From NCBI GenBank assembly GCA_030015575.1, contig JASDDO010000001.1:325037595-325101594 (forward strand): DNA of 64,000 bases, read 5' to 3'. Both the position numbers and the translations under genes were made by a program. Numbering within the stretch: position 1 is the stretch's first letter; the number at the start of each line of letters is the position of its first letter. This document shows, one piece after another, positions 1-12,684 of the stretch. A model generated the notes under the pieces. The model worked only from the letters and a program-made list of their open reading frames with translations, was not told the DNA's origin and did not search any database. Origin of the DNA: Agapanthus africanus. Taxonomy: Eukaryota; Streptophyta; Magnoliopsida; Asparagales; Amaryllidaceae.

Positions 1-1830
1 GTGTTTTTTTCTCGACATGCCACCTTTTTGGAAAAAGAATTTCTTGCAAAAGAAATTAGTGGCGAGCAGGTAGAACTGGAAGAAATTCCGGCTACACAAA
101 CTCAAACTGAAGATTTAGTGGAACAAGAGGATTCAGTAGCTCCCAATGAACCCCAGCCTCTCCGCCGATCTAGTAGGGTTCTTCGCCAACCTGAGAGATA
201 CTACGGTTTTCTCATGGATGGTGGGAGCGAGGATTGCATCATGGAGGATGATGACCCAACTAGCTTCGAGCAGGCCATCACGAGTAGGGACTCGGTGAAA
301 TGGTTGGATGCTATGCGGTCCGAGATGGAATCCATGTACACCAACAAAGTATGGACTTTGGAAGTTGCTCCTGAAGGGGTAAAACCCATTGGGAGCAAAT
401 GGATCTTCAAGAAGAAACTTGGTGTAGATGGGAAAGTGGAGACTTTCAAAGCTAGACTTGTAGCAAAGGGTTTTCGTCAAAGACCAGGTGTGGACTATGA
501 CGAAACCTTTTCTCCAGTGGCTATGCTTAAATCCATCCGAATCATGCTTGCCATTGCTGCCTTTCATGACTACGAAATCTGGCAAATGGATGTTAAGACC
601 GCCTTTCTAAATGGTGATTTAGAAGAGTGCGTGTACATGACTCAGCCAGAGGGCTTCGTAGACAGTGGGAGCAGCGGGAAGGTGTGCAAGCTGCTTAAAT
701 CCATTTATGGATTAAAGCAAGCATCGCGGAGTTGGAACATCTGCTTTGACGTCGTTATCAAAGAGTTTGATTTCGTCAAAAATCCAGATGAACCTTGTAT
801 CTACAAGAAGGTGGCAGAGAGTAAGGTTGTCTTCCTCGTATTGTACGTGGACGACATACTCTTGATAGGAAATGATATTCCTATGCTGCAAGCGGTCAAG
901 CTCTTCTTATCACAAAGATTCTCAATGAAAGATCTTGGTGATGCCTCCTGCATATTGGGAATTAGGATCTATAGAGATAGATCCAAACGGATTTTGGGAT
1001 TGTCCCAATCCAGGTACATTGACACCATACTAAAGAGGTTTAGTATGGAAGAGTCCAAGCGTGGGAACTTGCCCACGATCTCTGGAGTCACTCTCTCCAA
1101 AGAGATGTCTCCCAAGACTGATTTGGAGAGAGCTCGCATGCAAGGGATACCCTATGCTTCGGCAGTAGGCTCTATTATGTATGCGATGCTATGTACTAGA
1201 CCCGATGTTGCATACTCACTAAGTATAGTGAGCAGGTATCAAGTTGATCCTGGAGAGAGTCACTGGACAGCTGTGAAGAGCATTCTCAAGTACTTGCGAA
1301 GGACTAGAGATATGTTCTTGGTGTATGGTAACGGAGAACTCCAAGTGGAGTCCTTTACCGATTCCAGCTTCCAGAGTGATAAGGACGACTCTAAGTCGCA
1401 GTCGGGTTTTGTCTTTACCCTTTACGGAGGGGCGGTTAGCTGGAAGAGTTCCAAGCAGGAAACCGTGGCAGACTCGACGATGGAGGCTGAATACATCGCT
1501 GCCAACGATGCTGCTAAAGAAGCTGTCTGGATCAAGAAGTTCATTACTGAACTTGGTGTGGTTCCATCCATTGAGCATCCAATACCTTTGTATTGCGATA
1601 ACAATGGAGCAGTGGCTTTGGCCAAGGAACCCAGGTCCCATCAGCGATCCAGGCATATTCTGAGGCGGTATCACCTGATCCGGGAGATAGTTGATCGCCG
1701 GGAGATCGAGGTCAGGAGGGTTGACACGAAGGACAACACTGCGGATCCACTCACGAAGGCCATTCCCCAGATACAGTTTGAGAGACTCTTCGGGATGCTC
1801 GGTATGCGATACTACAGCAGCTGGCCCTAG
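1..1830 (+). CDS. Copia pol fragment (C1): reverse transcriptase and RNase H
   Basis: Open frame entering from the left edge and ending at a stop 14 bases before the LTR, so the true start is not in view. It encodes the C-terminal end of integrase, then RT, then RNase H of a Copia polyprotein. Residues about 100-320 are RT_2: MDVKTAFLNG near 196-205 and the catalytic YVDD at 282-285. Residues about 447-585 are Copia RNase H, with TDSS near 453, EAEY near 495 and CDNN near 532. The protein copies element RNA into DNA inside virus-like particles. C4 carries a closely similar protein on the other strand. The visible 609 codons look whole; the rest of the element cannot be judged. Confidence 0.93.
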   Translation: MFFSRHATFLEKEFLAKEISGEQVELEEIPATQTQTEDLVEQEDSVAPNEPQPLRRSSRVLRQPERYYGFLMDGGSEDCIMEDDDPTSFEQAITSRDSVKWLDAMRSEMESMYTNKVWTLEVAPEGVKPIGSKWIFKKKLGVDGKVETFKARLVAKGFRQRPGVDYDETFSPVAMLKSIRIMLAIAAFHDYEIWQMDVKTAFLNGDLEECVYMTQPEGFVDSGSSGKVCKLLKSIYGLKQASRSWNICFDVVIKEFDFVKNPDEPCIYKKVAESKVVFLVLYVDDILLIGNDIPMLQAVKLFLSQRFSMKDLGDASCILGIRIYRDRSKRILGLSQSRYIDTILKRFSMEESKRGNLPTISGVTLSKEMSPKTDLERARMQGIPYASAVGSIMYAMLCTRPDVAYSLSIVSRYQVDPGESHWTAVKSILKYLRRTRDMFLVYGNGELQVESFTDSSFQSDKDDSKSQSGFVFTLYGGAVSWKSSKQETVADSTMEAEYIAANDAAKEAVWIKKFITELGVVPSIEHPIPLYCDNNGAVALAKEPRSHQRSRHILRRYHLIREIVDRREIEVRRVDTKDNTADPLTKAIPQIQFERLFGMLGMRYYSSWP

Positions 1831-1831
1831 T

Positions 1832-1844
1832 GCAAGTGGGAGAT
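1832..1844 (+). other. Polypurine tract of C1
   Basis: GCAAGTGGGAGAT lies directly before the TGTTAG start of the 3' LTR. This is the plus-strand primer position and the usual Copia form (AAGTGGGAGATTG). The same motif precedes the 3' LTRs of C2 and C4. Confidence 0.85.
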
Positions 1845-4056
1845 TGTTAGTTGTATGTATGCCCTAGAGGCCAGTATTGTACAGATGATGTATATTATAT
1901 TGGATGCTTGGACATATATAGAGATGACTTTCTTGCTCGATATGATAGTATGCTATCTGGTTGCTCTTTATCTTAACATGTACACTAGTCTCTTTATACT
2001 GTCTTATAGTTACATGTTGGTAAAGCCCTTAGTATTTGTACTTGACTACCTGGACTATGATGCAGATCATACTAGTGGGGACATGGTAGTCCATAAGTAC
2101 ATCCTTCAAGGTCCCTAGTCGTGGGTGTATCGAGACGGGGCATCGATATACCAGAGTAGACTAGCGTATACGCTTCTCGACCCATGTGATGGGCGATGGA
2201 TGATCCCATATCCATTGGTGTTTGACATCAGAGATGGTATACGGGTGCTCAGTAGAGACTGAGTACACTGGACGGACTCACCGAGAACTCCCAGATGGTA
2301 TTATACCTCACGTCAGATGGCAGTTCTCAGGTGACACTTGTACAGGTTAGTCTGTAGACCCGAGATCGTCATAGAGTCTTGTGTGATTCCCACTGTGCTT
2401 TGATCTCCACCTTACCACGTCCATGAGGGCGTGCAAAACGGTGGTCTTTGGGCACAGTCCCGAGTCACATGGAGGCAATGAGCGATAGGAGGGGTTTCGT
2501 CTCTCCCGGTATTGGGGGTTGATGTTGCGCAGTGCTCGATTGGCCGTAGCAGGGAAGTCCCTGGCCAGGGCTGATCAGAGATTTGCTGGTAAGTGTTACC
2601 AGTAGTTTCTCGACCCGTTATGAGCCTCACATCGGCACGACTTATCGGGTTATTGGGGTCTGACGTTTACCACCCCTAGACTTGATATGCGACATATCAG
2701 ACGAAGAGACCGGACTGTACGGTAAGTGTTACTGGTCGGATTCGCAGGAGTGTGAGCGGGCTAGCTCGTCGATCTTCTGATCGCTCAATACCCGGGTGGC
2801 CGTTACGTTTAGCAGACCGCTTGCGGCTTGTGGGTGTTTGATATGATCATCATCTGCTACCGGCGTGTTGACGAGTCTTTAGAGTCCTACACAGAGGTTT
2901 CCTGGCTCAAGCGAAACAAAATAGGAGCGCATATGAGATATGTGCAGGACCGAGAATAATGCGTGTATGTGATACCGTATTCCATTCTCGCGATATATGT
3001 ATCGAATGGTTATATTCGATATAGCCTAGTTATCGAATCGAAGATCGATTCGATAAGCCGATACATTGAATACTAGTCGGTCATGTGCGACATGACCGGA
3101 TCATTGAATCAAGTGTTGATTTAATGATTTAATGTATAATTATATATTTGATATATTACTTTGCATTAACTAGTATTGGTTCACTTTAAACGGATTTTTC
3201 TCACTTGGTTTGCACATTGTATATGTGATATATTTTTGTGCACCTTTTTGTATCATGTTTGATGATACTTGATCATATGGTTAAATGAATAGAATTAAAC
3301 CATGGTTATTTTGTAATTAGGGTTTTGCATATTTATTTATTCATTTATTTGTTTATTTATGTGGATAAATTCAAGATAAGAATGGTGGCAATTCTTGTTT
3401 TATGTTGAAGCTTCTTGAACCCTTGACTTTTGCAACCATTCTTGTCATCTTTCTTAACCCTAACCCACTTAATTCACCATGGTTTATTCTCTACACTTAA
3501 CCTTAGTCAAGTTATGATAAGTATTGAATTGATTATTCATTTTAACATAAGACTTATCATAACTAGCTCATCTTCTTCTTCTTCTTCAAGCTTGCTACAT
3601 CAATGGCAACTTGAGTTTTAGTGAGAGAAATCCAAATCTAAAGTGAACCCACCTCCTATTTCTTCACCCTCTACCTCTTGCCAAGTGGTTTTGGGTGTTT
3701 TCTTCACAAGTTTCACTACTTGGTGAAGTCGGAGCTTGAACTAGTGCAACCTCGACGTAGATCGTCTTTGACACGAAGCCGACGACCTTGCTCGCCCGTT
3801 TTCCGATGAAGCCGACGAATGAGTCGAGGATTCATGATGGACAGCGAGGGCATGACCACGTGGAGCTAAGGAGGTGGATATCCGGATCTACAAAGGTTGT
3901 AGCATCTAACTTCTAGTTAAGTAGTTAACTAGTTTTTCGTTTCGCCTAAACATCTAGTCTAAGATCCGTAGTCTAGGGTTTCTCGGCACCATTTTTTTTT
4001 AAATTGGCATGTTCGATGCCTTGTGAGACCTCACTAGGGTGCCTAGGAACCCTACA
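1845..4056 (+). repeat. 3' LTR of C1 (about 2.2 kb)
   Basis: Starts TGTTAGTTGTATG, ends CCCTACA, and aligns along its length with the C4 LTRs (35978-38190 and 44139-46349) and the C2/C3 LTRs. It contains a cluster of hairpins around 3020-3130. The C1 copy has CGGTCATGT/ACATGACCG (3078-3098) followed by ATCATTGAATCA/TGATTTAATGAT (3100-3128). Short frames at 1855-2118 and 3430-3621 lie inside the LTR and are not genes. Confidence 0.9.
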
Positions 4057-6675
4057 CGCCTTTATGATGTTACTCGGATGTGCTGATCAGCACTAGAGGA
4101 TTGAGCCACTGACAGGGGCCAGCCAGATTTTGATAACCGTTGGTGTATTGCTTACTCATGATGATTGAGGCACTATTCAGCGTGCGGACGAGTGAGCCAG
4201 TTGTTGCTGCGGACGACGGGATATCGCCCCAGATGTTGGAGCTATTGCAGTACGAGTTTTACTAATAGATGATAGAAGGTCGCTAGTCACTAAGGATGAA
4301 TGACTAGGACATGTGGTTCGTTCGCTACCCCGATGCGAGGTCATCAGATAGATTGATTCCAGCTAGAGACGACTTCACGCGGAGACGTTGAGAGTCGACA
4401 GAGACGATCGAAGGTCAGCAACCTATTATTCCAAGTTTAAAGTATTCGGAAAGATATGCAGGCAATTCTATGGACCCTGTAGAAGAATGAAATCCTAACT
4501 CGACTTAATGACCGTATGAAAGCCTTTGAACCTTCAGGTTTGCGGCAGTTCTACGGCGCCATTAGTGAGGCTTGGGTTTGCCCTTCTACGGCTGGACCAT
4601 CGATGCTGTGGTATGTACTCGATACTATTAAACTGTGCCCAAGATGTTGAGCTCTTGGGGGATTATGAGGTTTTGACGAATCGATCAAATGGTTTGACTT
4701 CATTCGGATGCCAGATGGTGAGATGCATTTCTTAGGAGACTCCCGATACGAGGATAGCCGTTAGAGCTCAGTCCATGCAGCCGTGACGAGACGAGTCCAA
4801 AGCAGACGACATTAGAGAAAAGTGAAATAAGAGGTTCGTACCGGATCTAGATGAGAAGACGTTCCACTCCGCCGACATCAGAGATGCGATACGCATGCCG
4901 AGGCATGGTACTTGGATTTACCTTCCAGAAGGAGTTGCGATGAGTATGCAGTCGTTCCAGAGCAAGATGCAGATATAGGAAAGAACGATGACTTCCGGAC
5001 AGTTGGCAGAGACGAGACATGGAAGTGACCGTGAGCAGGATTCCTTCCAGGACACTGCTGCAATAATACTTGCACCCAGGATCAGATGTGTTACGTACAT
5101 TCAGAGAGCCAGAGGCCGACGCCAGTGATATGCTGTTTTATGAGTGGTCGCGATGATTGACTGAGAGATGACCAGAGAAGTGCCAGAACGGGATCATCCC
5201 CGTTAGCACACCTGACAGGGCTGATGAGCCGATGGACCGAGAGATTGGCAATTCACAGTAAAGACCTTGACTCAGGAGTGGTCATTGTTACACACACCAG
5301 CAGGCCAGAGTTCAGGATCATCGACGAGACGTCCCACTAGTGACCGTGACAGTTGGCCCGAGATTCTTAGAGGATGCACTTGAGCGGTACTATTCCGCCA
5401 TTATTGATTTCGATGTTTTGGGTGATTTATTCGCATGATTTGATTTTGATGATTGAGGATTTACGATCTTTGCACAGTGTTGCACTTGATATCGTCTTCG
5501 TGCTTTGGTTTCACATGTTTGTGATTTTACGGTTTTAGACATGTGAGTTGATTTTGTGCGTATGCACGCACACGATTTGGTTCCTGCACTCTGTATAGTT
5601 TATATATGCTTGCAGTGCAGTGATACGCCTTTTGTGCAATTAGATGCACTGGACTTCGATTTCGATTGTGATACTCGATATTTGTTTTCTGCACCTTGTG
5701 CACCTGATTTGATTTTGCGCATGTTCGGCGCTTGATATTGGATTTCATGATTTCGTGCATGATGGATTCCCCTGGTTTTGGGTTTTCGCGCATGTTGAGC
5801 GCATGTTTTGAGATGCGATTTTGGTGCACACCAGATGCACTAAATTGAGATTTTTTCGTACATGTCAGATGCACCTGATTTTGCTGTCAGGCACACACGT
5901 TGCCTATGACAGAGGCTTTGTGCACACTCGATGCACTTAGATCTTGTTTCTGTGCACTTGTATGGCACGTATATGGATTTTGATTGTCGTGCGCACCAGA
6001 CGCACGTAGTATTCATACGCGTATTTTGGGATTGATTTCTTATGGAGCAGTACGTTTTTATGATGATTGCTATGAGTTTTTGTACTGAGCAGGACTAGTC
6101 AGAGGACAGTACCTGAATATATTTTGCATGCATTGATAGTTGTTGAAGGGATTTCCAAAAAGCGAGCTATAGCCTCAGTATTTACCTACGTGTCTGATAT
6201 GACACGAAATGTTTAAAAAAGGAGACCCTTCTAAATTGTTTCCAAAACGGCGGAACGTATATTTCAAACAAAGGTATATATGCATATAGTTATTTTCTTA
6301 TGATAGACGTCCGCCACTGTGTAGTGTTATACGCGTTGCACAGAGACTTAAAGAGATTTGGCATGCATTTCCTTCAGATACTTACATATATAGATTCGAT
6401 ATTTACATGTATAGTTTCGAGTTATATCATATTGGTTTTGCTTTGGATTTGGCATTGATGTCTTTCCCTTGACTCCGATAATAGCGGGATTCTTGACGGA
6501 GTTTTGATTTGAGTTATATGCTCATTTTTCATGCGCATGCACTGCACTACGATTTGTTTTATGTATTTATGATTTCGGAGCCACGGCGATTTGATGGTTT
6601 TGGCTGAAATATTTTAGTATTTGGGGGAAGTTTTAATTTAAATTGGGGGACCGAAATTCTTTAAGGTGTGAAGAT
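4057..6675 (+). other. Internal region of A1, no recognisable gene
   Basis: About 2.6 kb in which all frames are short. The first 1.3 kb aligns with the reverse of 46.8-48.7 kb (A3) and 11.2-12.2 kb (A2), where a weak gag-like trace exists. From about 5.5 kb it becomes a degenerate GTGCAC/GCATG-rich stretch. From 6.2 kb to the LTR it is AT-rich with no coding signal. Confidence 0.6.
5500..6060 (+). repeat. Degenerate GTGCAC/GATGCAC-rich repeats near the 3' end of A1
   Basis: Imperfect repetition of units built from GTGCAC, GATGCACT and GATTTTG/GATTTCG at irregular spacing of tens of bases. The same kind of stretch occurs in A3 at 35430-35830 and 46380-46690. It lies between the internal region and the polypurine tract, where plant Gypsy elements often carry variable tandem repeats. 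Confidence 0.55.
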
Positions 6676-9600
6676 TGTAACGTTTTGAAAATCGTTTCGG
6701 TGAAATTTCGAAAAAACGGTAAAATAAGGGGGTTTTCTGTAAAAAGGTCAAAATGCAAATATCTTTATTATAAAATTAAATATACATATTCTAGCTATGT
6801 AATTGCTAGTATTTGGTGTTTATTGAGCCACTGCTGAAATTTTAAATTTTCTGAAAATTTTTCCGAAATTAATTATTTTAATATTATTTTAAGCCGGTAA
6901 GAAAATACATTAAATTAACGATAAATACAAATTTAAATGGGCTAATTTTAATCTTTAAAATCATGTTAATTAAAATCTAGTTGTAATATAATTTTTTAGT
7001 ATTTTATTTCAAGTTTTAATTGGTTTATTTTATGAAAAACAAAAATATAGTTATTTTGAACTAAAACTTGCAAATATGGTATTGTGGGGGGTCTTTTTGC
7101 ATAGAATTTTTTTGTAAAGTCTCTCACACTCATCCTCACTCCCCTTGGCTGGCCCCACACTATTGTAGCAGCCCAAGAATTTTATTTTCCTCTTTTTGAC
7201 CATAAATCATGTGAGAAATGGGTTAAAATAAGGTTTTATATATAGTAAAGTAGGTGTGGGTATTATGGTAATTGGGAGGGGCTTTGACTTGGATCTTTTG
7301 GCATCATCCCCTCACCTTTTTCCCCCTCTTTCTCCGCTGAAACCAGCAGCAGCAACCCCCCCCCCCCATTTCTTCTTCACTTTTCTCTTCAAAATTCCAT
7401 CAAAAAAATCATCCAAAATGCTTCAAAAATTCCACAAAATCAAATTCTAATCCCTACCCATTTTTACTTGACCATTCTAGTATGGATCTTGGTGAAGGGA
7501 AGCATGTTTGGGAGGCTAGATTTGTGCTAGATTTCAAGATGATTGTGGGGGTAAATTCTTAACCTTATGTCTAATTGTTGTTTGAATACTTTAAATCTAG
7601 CCTAATTAGTTAATAATTTGGGATTAATTGAATGTTTTGAAAAATATAGTAAGGGTTTGTGATTTCAATTAGGTTTTTTATCATATCATTAGGGATGCAA
7701 GGTTTAGTTTAACATTTTAATGTATGTAAAACCTAGTTTGGTTGATTAAATTGCACTTGTTATATGTAATTTGTCCAAATTGCTTAAATTGCAAACTAGG
7801 TTTTTGTAAATCTTGAATTTGATTAAGAGAAAAATGTAATTAGGTTTTTCTTGACTTCATTAACATTATTAAGTGTGGTTTAATGTCTTTAGTTCATGAA
7901 AATCCTAGCTAAATTGTTGTTTGTGTATTTTTGCTATAAAATTGTTAAAATTTGGGTATATTGTAAACTAGAATTTTGGGGCTAAAGAAATTTAATGAGA
8001 TTAAATAATGGAAATGGTTTTTATGACTTATTTAAGATGTTTAATAAGTATTATGGCCATTAAATTTGTTCAAACGTCGAGTTTTGTACTAAAACGGGTA
8101 ATTTGTGCTTGCTAGATTTTCGGAAAAATGGCTTTTAAAGTGAATTTGGGGTTTTTGTGAATTTTAAGCTATTTTATATTATAATTAGTGCTTGTGATTG
8201 TACAAATGAGTGTGTTTAGGTTTTTCTCGGTGGTTTGGCGTTTGTACGCGGACGTCGAGGGTTTTTGGGATGATTTGTGAAAGCAACCATAGGTTTTGAC
8301 CTATGTGGGTTTCGTGTGTCGTTTTGGTCATGAGTCGGATTATAATGCGATACGGTGCGTTATGATATGTAGGTACCCATGTGGACTTCGAGACGACAAG
8401 CAAGCGCGTGGCGACGTCGGCACCGGCGAGCGAGGACCAGGTGAGTAGATTTATATCTACGGGGAGAAATCGGGGGGATGGCGTATAGCACTCCCGCAAT
8501 TCGTGGTGATGTATACAAATACGTATACACACATATATATATTGTTTATATATTGTTTGAGTATATTGATGATAATATGGATATTTGGTGTTCTTGGATA
8601 TTTAGTGTCGCGAAACCCTAGAGTAGTGGTCGCACCACACATGCACACACCAACCCATGCTTGCATACTTTCTTCTTTCATTTGTGCTTATACGGGAATA
8701 TATAGTTATGTGTTCACATGGGTATGGGACTATGTGTTCACATACGGATTTGAGGATGATACTTGGGTTTGAGATGAGTCGATGAGATTTGTATTGAGGT
8801 TGTGAATTCGTTGATATGGCAGGATTCGTATTTGAGATACGACATGACGTTGTAGCGGGTCCTTGACGTAGTGTTTCACATACGTCTATGCATACTTAGG
8901 CGGTATCAGTATTGTACTAGACGTAGATCAGTACGCCGATCATGATATTTGATAAAGAGGATACCAGGTGAATAGTATGATGAATGTGATATTGACCCGT
9001 ACCCAGATTTGGGATGCCGTACGACGGATTTACGTACGAGCTATATTGATGATTGATCTGCACTCTTGACTTGGGATGCCTGATTATAGATATGGTATCG
9101 GATATGATATTATTGAGGCGGGATCACCGACTATACATATACAGGTATGTATATGTATCGACTCAGATGATAGGCGGTTTCCTTACCTGTAGTTCAGCTT
9201 GTTAGTTCAGCCGTATAGTTTAGTATAGTTGTTAGATTAGATTAGACTCCTACCTATTTCAAAACTAGCGGATTGTGGGTATTTTAAAAGACAGGTCAAG
9301 GAATCTACGGATATTTCAAAAAACGCATCCTTTCTTAAAAACCACCGTATCCCCTATTTTCAAAACCCCGCGATTCGTGTTATTTCAAATGGCACCATTG
9401 TTTAATATTTAGCTCCCGCTCATTTTGGTTGCTCGCTCCGCATCGCATACTTACATTGTTATTTCACATTGCATTGTTGACATCATGCTGTTAGGACACC
9501 AGCACCATTACCGATGATGCGTATGTACCACGTACACTTACTTGCCGGCTCACACACTTCTTCATCGGTAATTGCCATGTCACGTACACCTTAGAAAATA

Positions 9601-11173
9601 TTATTGCTTGACATAGCCTGTTAGCTAATAGTTTAGACATGATATTAGTGTCCTTGCCTTATATGTTAGTTTAGACATTGTAGTTATTAGCTGCTACTTC
9701 ATGCATACTGTTATTCATTGTTATGCCGCATTCATAGATTCTCATGCATATATTCACTATTTTACGTGTTATTGAGGTTTTGGATTCGGATTTCCATGAG
9801 ATTTTCTGGATTTGGAGGAAAACCGCAAAAACATAAATAAAACTTTTCTCTCTTTTAAAATAAAAAGTGCGGTTTTCCCATGATGTATGAGTCGTCCACC
9901 ATGAGTTTGCTGATGGATTTCGAGACCCGATTCGAGGAGTGGAGGAACCGTTTCGGGTACATGGTGGGCCCGGTGCGGTACCCCGGGGCAAGAGGATCGT
10001 ATTGTTGACGTTGAGCCTGACAGGGGAGCACTACCGACAGGTGATTTTTCCCGACGCGTCCGATATCCGGAGGATACCGTCGTGGTCTTGAGATGGATAG
10101 TAGGGGCCGGTCTGGATTGACGGCGCCCTAGATATTGTGATTGAGATATTGAGAATTTGAGATATTGAGGTACAGAGATTGTGATACAGAGATATCGAGA
10201 TATTTGGACACTTGTTTTGTGTCGATGCTGGGCACTGTTTTATGCAGATTTCATTTATGGTACCTCACTTTTAAAATACAGAAATCTCACTGATTTATGA
10301 AAGCAGTTTTCTTCAGTACATGCATTCTGTTTCATCCATTCATACATTGCTACCTGAGGCACTGACACAGGCACTTGGATTTACACTTGGGTTAGATATT
10401 TGCCCTAACTATTGTTATGGGTTGCTGGTTTTATATTTGAGGATATATTATGATCATTGACCTAGAATTGCGTTATTTATGCGATTTCTTTTCGTAGATG
10501 TTTTTCTATTCACGAGTTGGCAACTCACCCCCGTTGTGCCCCAGTTTCTTACAGGTTTGCCGTGCAGGTTTCATTACGGCTTTGCGGGCATAGTTTCCTT
10601 CGGGTGATTTGCTAGTAGGTGGGTTTACTTGTATCGTACCCCCATTATATATCTTGTATATTATTATTCTGTTGTATCTAGAAGTTCCATCAACCAAACA
10701 TGTACTTATTTTTGAGATAGAGACCAGTGATGTTATTCTTTCGACCTTAGAGTCACGCGTTGTATTTCTGTGGATTTCTTGTTGTTTTGCGTTTCCTTTT
10801 GAATTTTGATCCTCGCCGTTGGCGTTGTATATTATATTGCTTGTGTGGTTATGACCGTCGATTGACGAAGAGCTAGCTCCCGCTTGGGGATGCCTTTTTA
10901 TTGATTTCGTATACTATTCATGTTGTATCCCGTTTGGGGGCCAGTATTTACAAAGGAGACTCTGCCGATATTTTCGGGAAATATTTGATGTTTTTTTTTA
11001 AAACCGCATAATTCGGCTTATGCTATTAAACTACTTGTTTTAAATTGGTTTTCCTTCACTCTACTACTTTTCTTGGTTTGGATTTCTGGGTTTTCGGCTT
11101 ACTTAGATTACGTACGCCTCGAGACGTTCGTAGTTTAAGTGCTGGTCATATTCCGTACTTTCGGGACGTGACA
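6676..11173 (+). repeat. 3' LTR of A1 (about 4.5 kb)
   Basis: Begins TGTAACG after a purine-rich stretch (6661-6675) and ends GTGACA. It aligns in reverse with 12685-17618, 30181-34781 and 49099-53635. It includes a perfect 11-bp hairpin ATTACCGATGA/TCATCGGTAAT (9507-9517 and 9562-9572) that is conserved in every A and B LTR. Frames inside it are short and not conserved as proteins. Confidence 0.85.
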
Positions 11174-12684
11174 TGACCGCTCCTGGGTCCAAGTCATCAC
11201 GTATAGTATTCCAGAAAGGTCCTGTCGAGGTCTCTCTCAGATCTCGTTTCTGCCGAATTGCTCGGAAGTCATCGTCCTTTACTAAATCCATTTCTTATTC
11301 CAGAACGGCAGCATACTCATTGCGACTCCTTCTTGAAGATATATCAATAATCAACGCCTCTACATGCTTATCACATCTCTGATGTCGGCGGAGTGGAACG
11401 TCGAAATCTCGTGCGAACTCCTTACTCCATTTTTTATCTAATGTCGACTGGTTCGGACTCGTCTCTTCGTGGCTGCATGGACAGTACTCCAACGTCCATA
11501 CTCGTATCTGGAGTCTCCCAAGTAATGCATTCCATCACATGATATCCGAAAGTCGTCGAACCTTTCGATCGATTCTTCAAGGTTCCATATTTCTCCTAAG
11601 ATCTAAACATCTTGGGCACAATTTAATAGTTCTCCAGAACATGCCACAGCACCTGTGGACCAACCGTAAAAGGGCAAACCCAAGCCTCACAAATGGCACC
11701 GCTAAACTGCTGCAAACCCTAAGGTCCAATTGCGTTCAATGGTTATTACGTCGAGTTAGGGTTTCATTCTTCTAGAGGGTCCATAGCATTACTGGCATTT
11801 GTATCTGAATATTTTAAACTTGGAAAATGGGCTCCTGACATTCGATCGTCTCCATCGACTCTCAACGTACATGCGTGAAGTCGTCTCTAGCTGGAATCAA
11901 TCTATCTGATGACCTCATATCGGGGTAAGCGAACGAACCACATGTCCTGGTCGTTCATCCTCGGGTGACTAGCGACCTTCTATCATATCTTTAAGTACAA
12001 CTCGTAATGCAATAGCTCCAACATCTGGGGTTATATCTCATCGTTCGCAGCAACAACTAGCTCATTCGTCGATACGCTGAACAGTGCCTCAATCATCATG
12101 AATAAGTGATACATCAATGGTCATCACATTCTGGCTAGCCTCTGTCAGTGGCTCAATCCTCTGGTGCTGATCTGTACGTCCGAGAAATCTCGTAAAAGCG
12201 ATCCATCAAAACGCTCATGGCGCGAAAACACAATAAGACGATACCTCTATGCAATCGTATGTTTCTGGAATCACGCCCTGGTCAGTCCTCATCTGCGACG
12301 AGCTCGTGCTGTCCGCAACTCTAACCGTAGCTCTCCCTACCCGTGTAATGGTGGCAGCAAAATCATAACCAAAATCGATGAGGTTAGATCATAAGAATGA
12401 ATATAATACTGTGCAAGGAAATGTAAATCATAAGGCTCCTTAAGTGAAGTAGCGTATCGTAAGTATGCCGCGAAACATACACACGGTACGTCACTATACT
12501 GAAGTCACCTACTCCATCAACGAAGATCAACCTATGCGACGAAAGTTCGGGTCTAATACCCCCTCGACTAAGTTTATGTTCCATAAGGTCAAGCCTAAGT
12601 TCCGAATATATATAAACGCTTTAGGCTCCGCATAGTCAAACTTAGACTCGAACCAAGGTAAACCTAGCACTCTGATACCAACTT
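11174..12684 (-). other. Leader and internal start of A2
   Basis: Leader and gag-position sequence without a recognisable open gene. The leader nearest the LTR shares GTATGCCGCG and ACATACACAC with A3 (about 48.87 kb) and B (about 60.70 kb). This is the main internal evidence that A and B are related families. No other feature is seen. Confidence 0.55.
12669..12680 (-). other. Primer binding site of A2 (initiator Met tRNA)
   Basis: On the minus strand TGGTATCAGAGT follows the LTR end TGACA after a 4-base spacer (AAGT). This is the Met-tRNA primer site used by chromoviruses. B has the same spacer and site at 60797-60810. Confidence 0.85.

Larger units (their letters stand above)
1..4056 (+). 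mobile_element. C1: Ty1/Copia retrotransposon, Angela lineage, 3' part
   Basis: Right-hand part of an Angela-type Copia element that runs off the left edge. Parts present in order: the end of pol (RT and RNase H), a polypurine tract and a complete 3' LTR of about 2.2 kb ending in CCTACA. The LTR opening (TGTTAG, then ATGCCCTAGAGGC) is the one I know from the BARE/WIS/Angela group of Copia elements. It sits inside Gypsy element A1, whose internal sequence resumes at 4057. The 5 bases after the LTR (CGCCT) should be the target duplication; its partner is outside the window. The visible part looks unbroken. It is the innermost element of the left stack, so probably the youngest there. Confidence 0.9.
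4057..11173 (+). mobile_element. A1: Ty3/Gypsy element, Tekay-like, non-autonomous, 3' part
   Basis: Plus-strand element interrupted on its left by C1. Visible parts are an internal stretch without recognisable genes (4057-6675) and a full 3' LTR (6676-11173). Its internal DNA aligns in reverse with A2 (11174-12684) and A3 (46.4-49.1 kb). The LTR family is the same as in A2 and A3 and a cousin of B. It appears to be inserted into the internal region of A2: the A2 sequence starts immediately after the LTR end GTGACA, and TGACC (11174-11178) is the expected right target duplication. No pol domain is recognised, so it probably needed proteins from another element. Confidence 0.75.

Noticed and set aside
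5215-5255. Hammerhead ribozyme, suggested by CTGATGAG
   Set aside because: No GAAA box or paired stems at the needed spacing; also not found in CTCATTCGATGAGGAAA of the Angela leader, which lacks a stem II.
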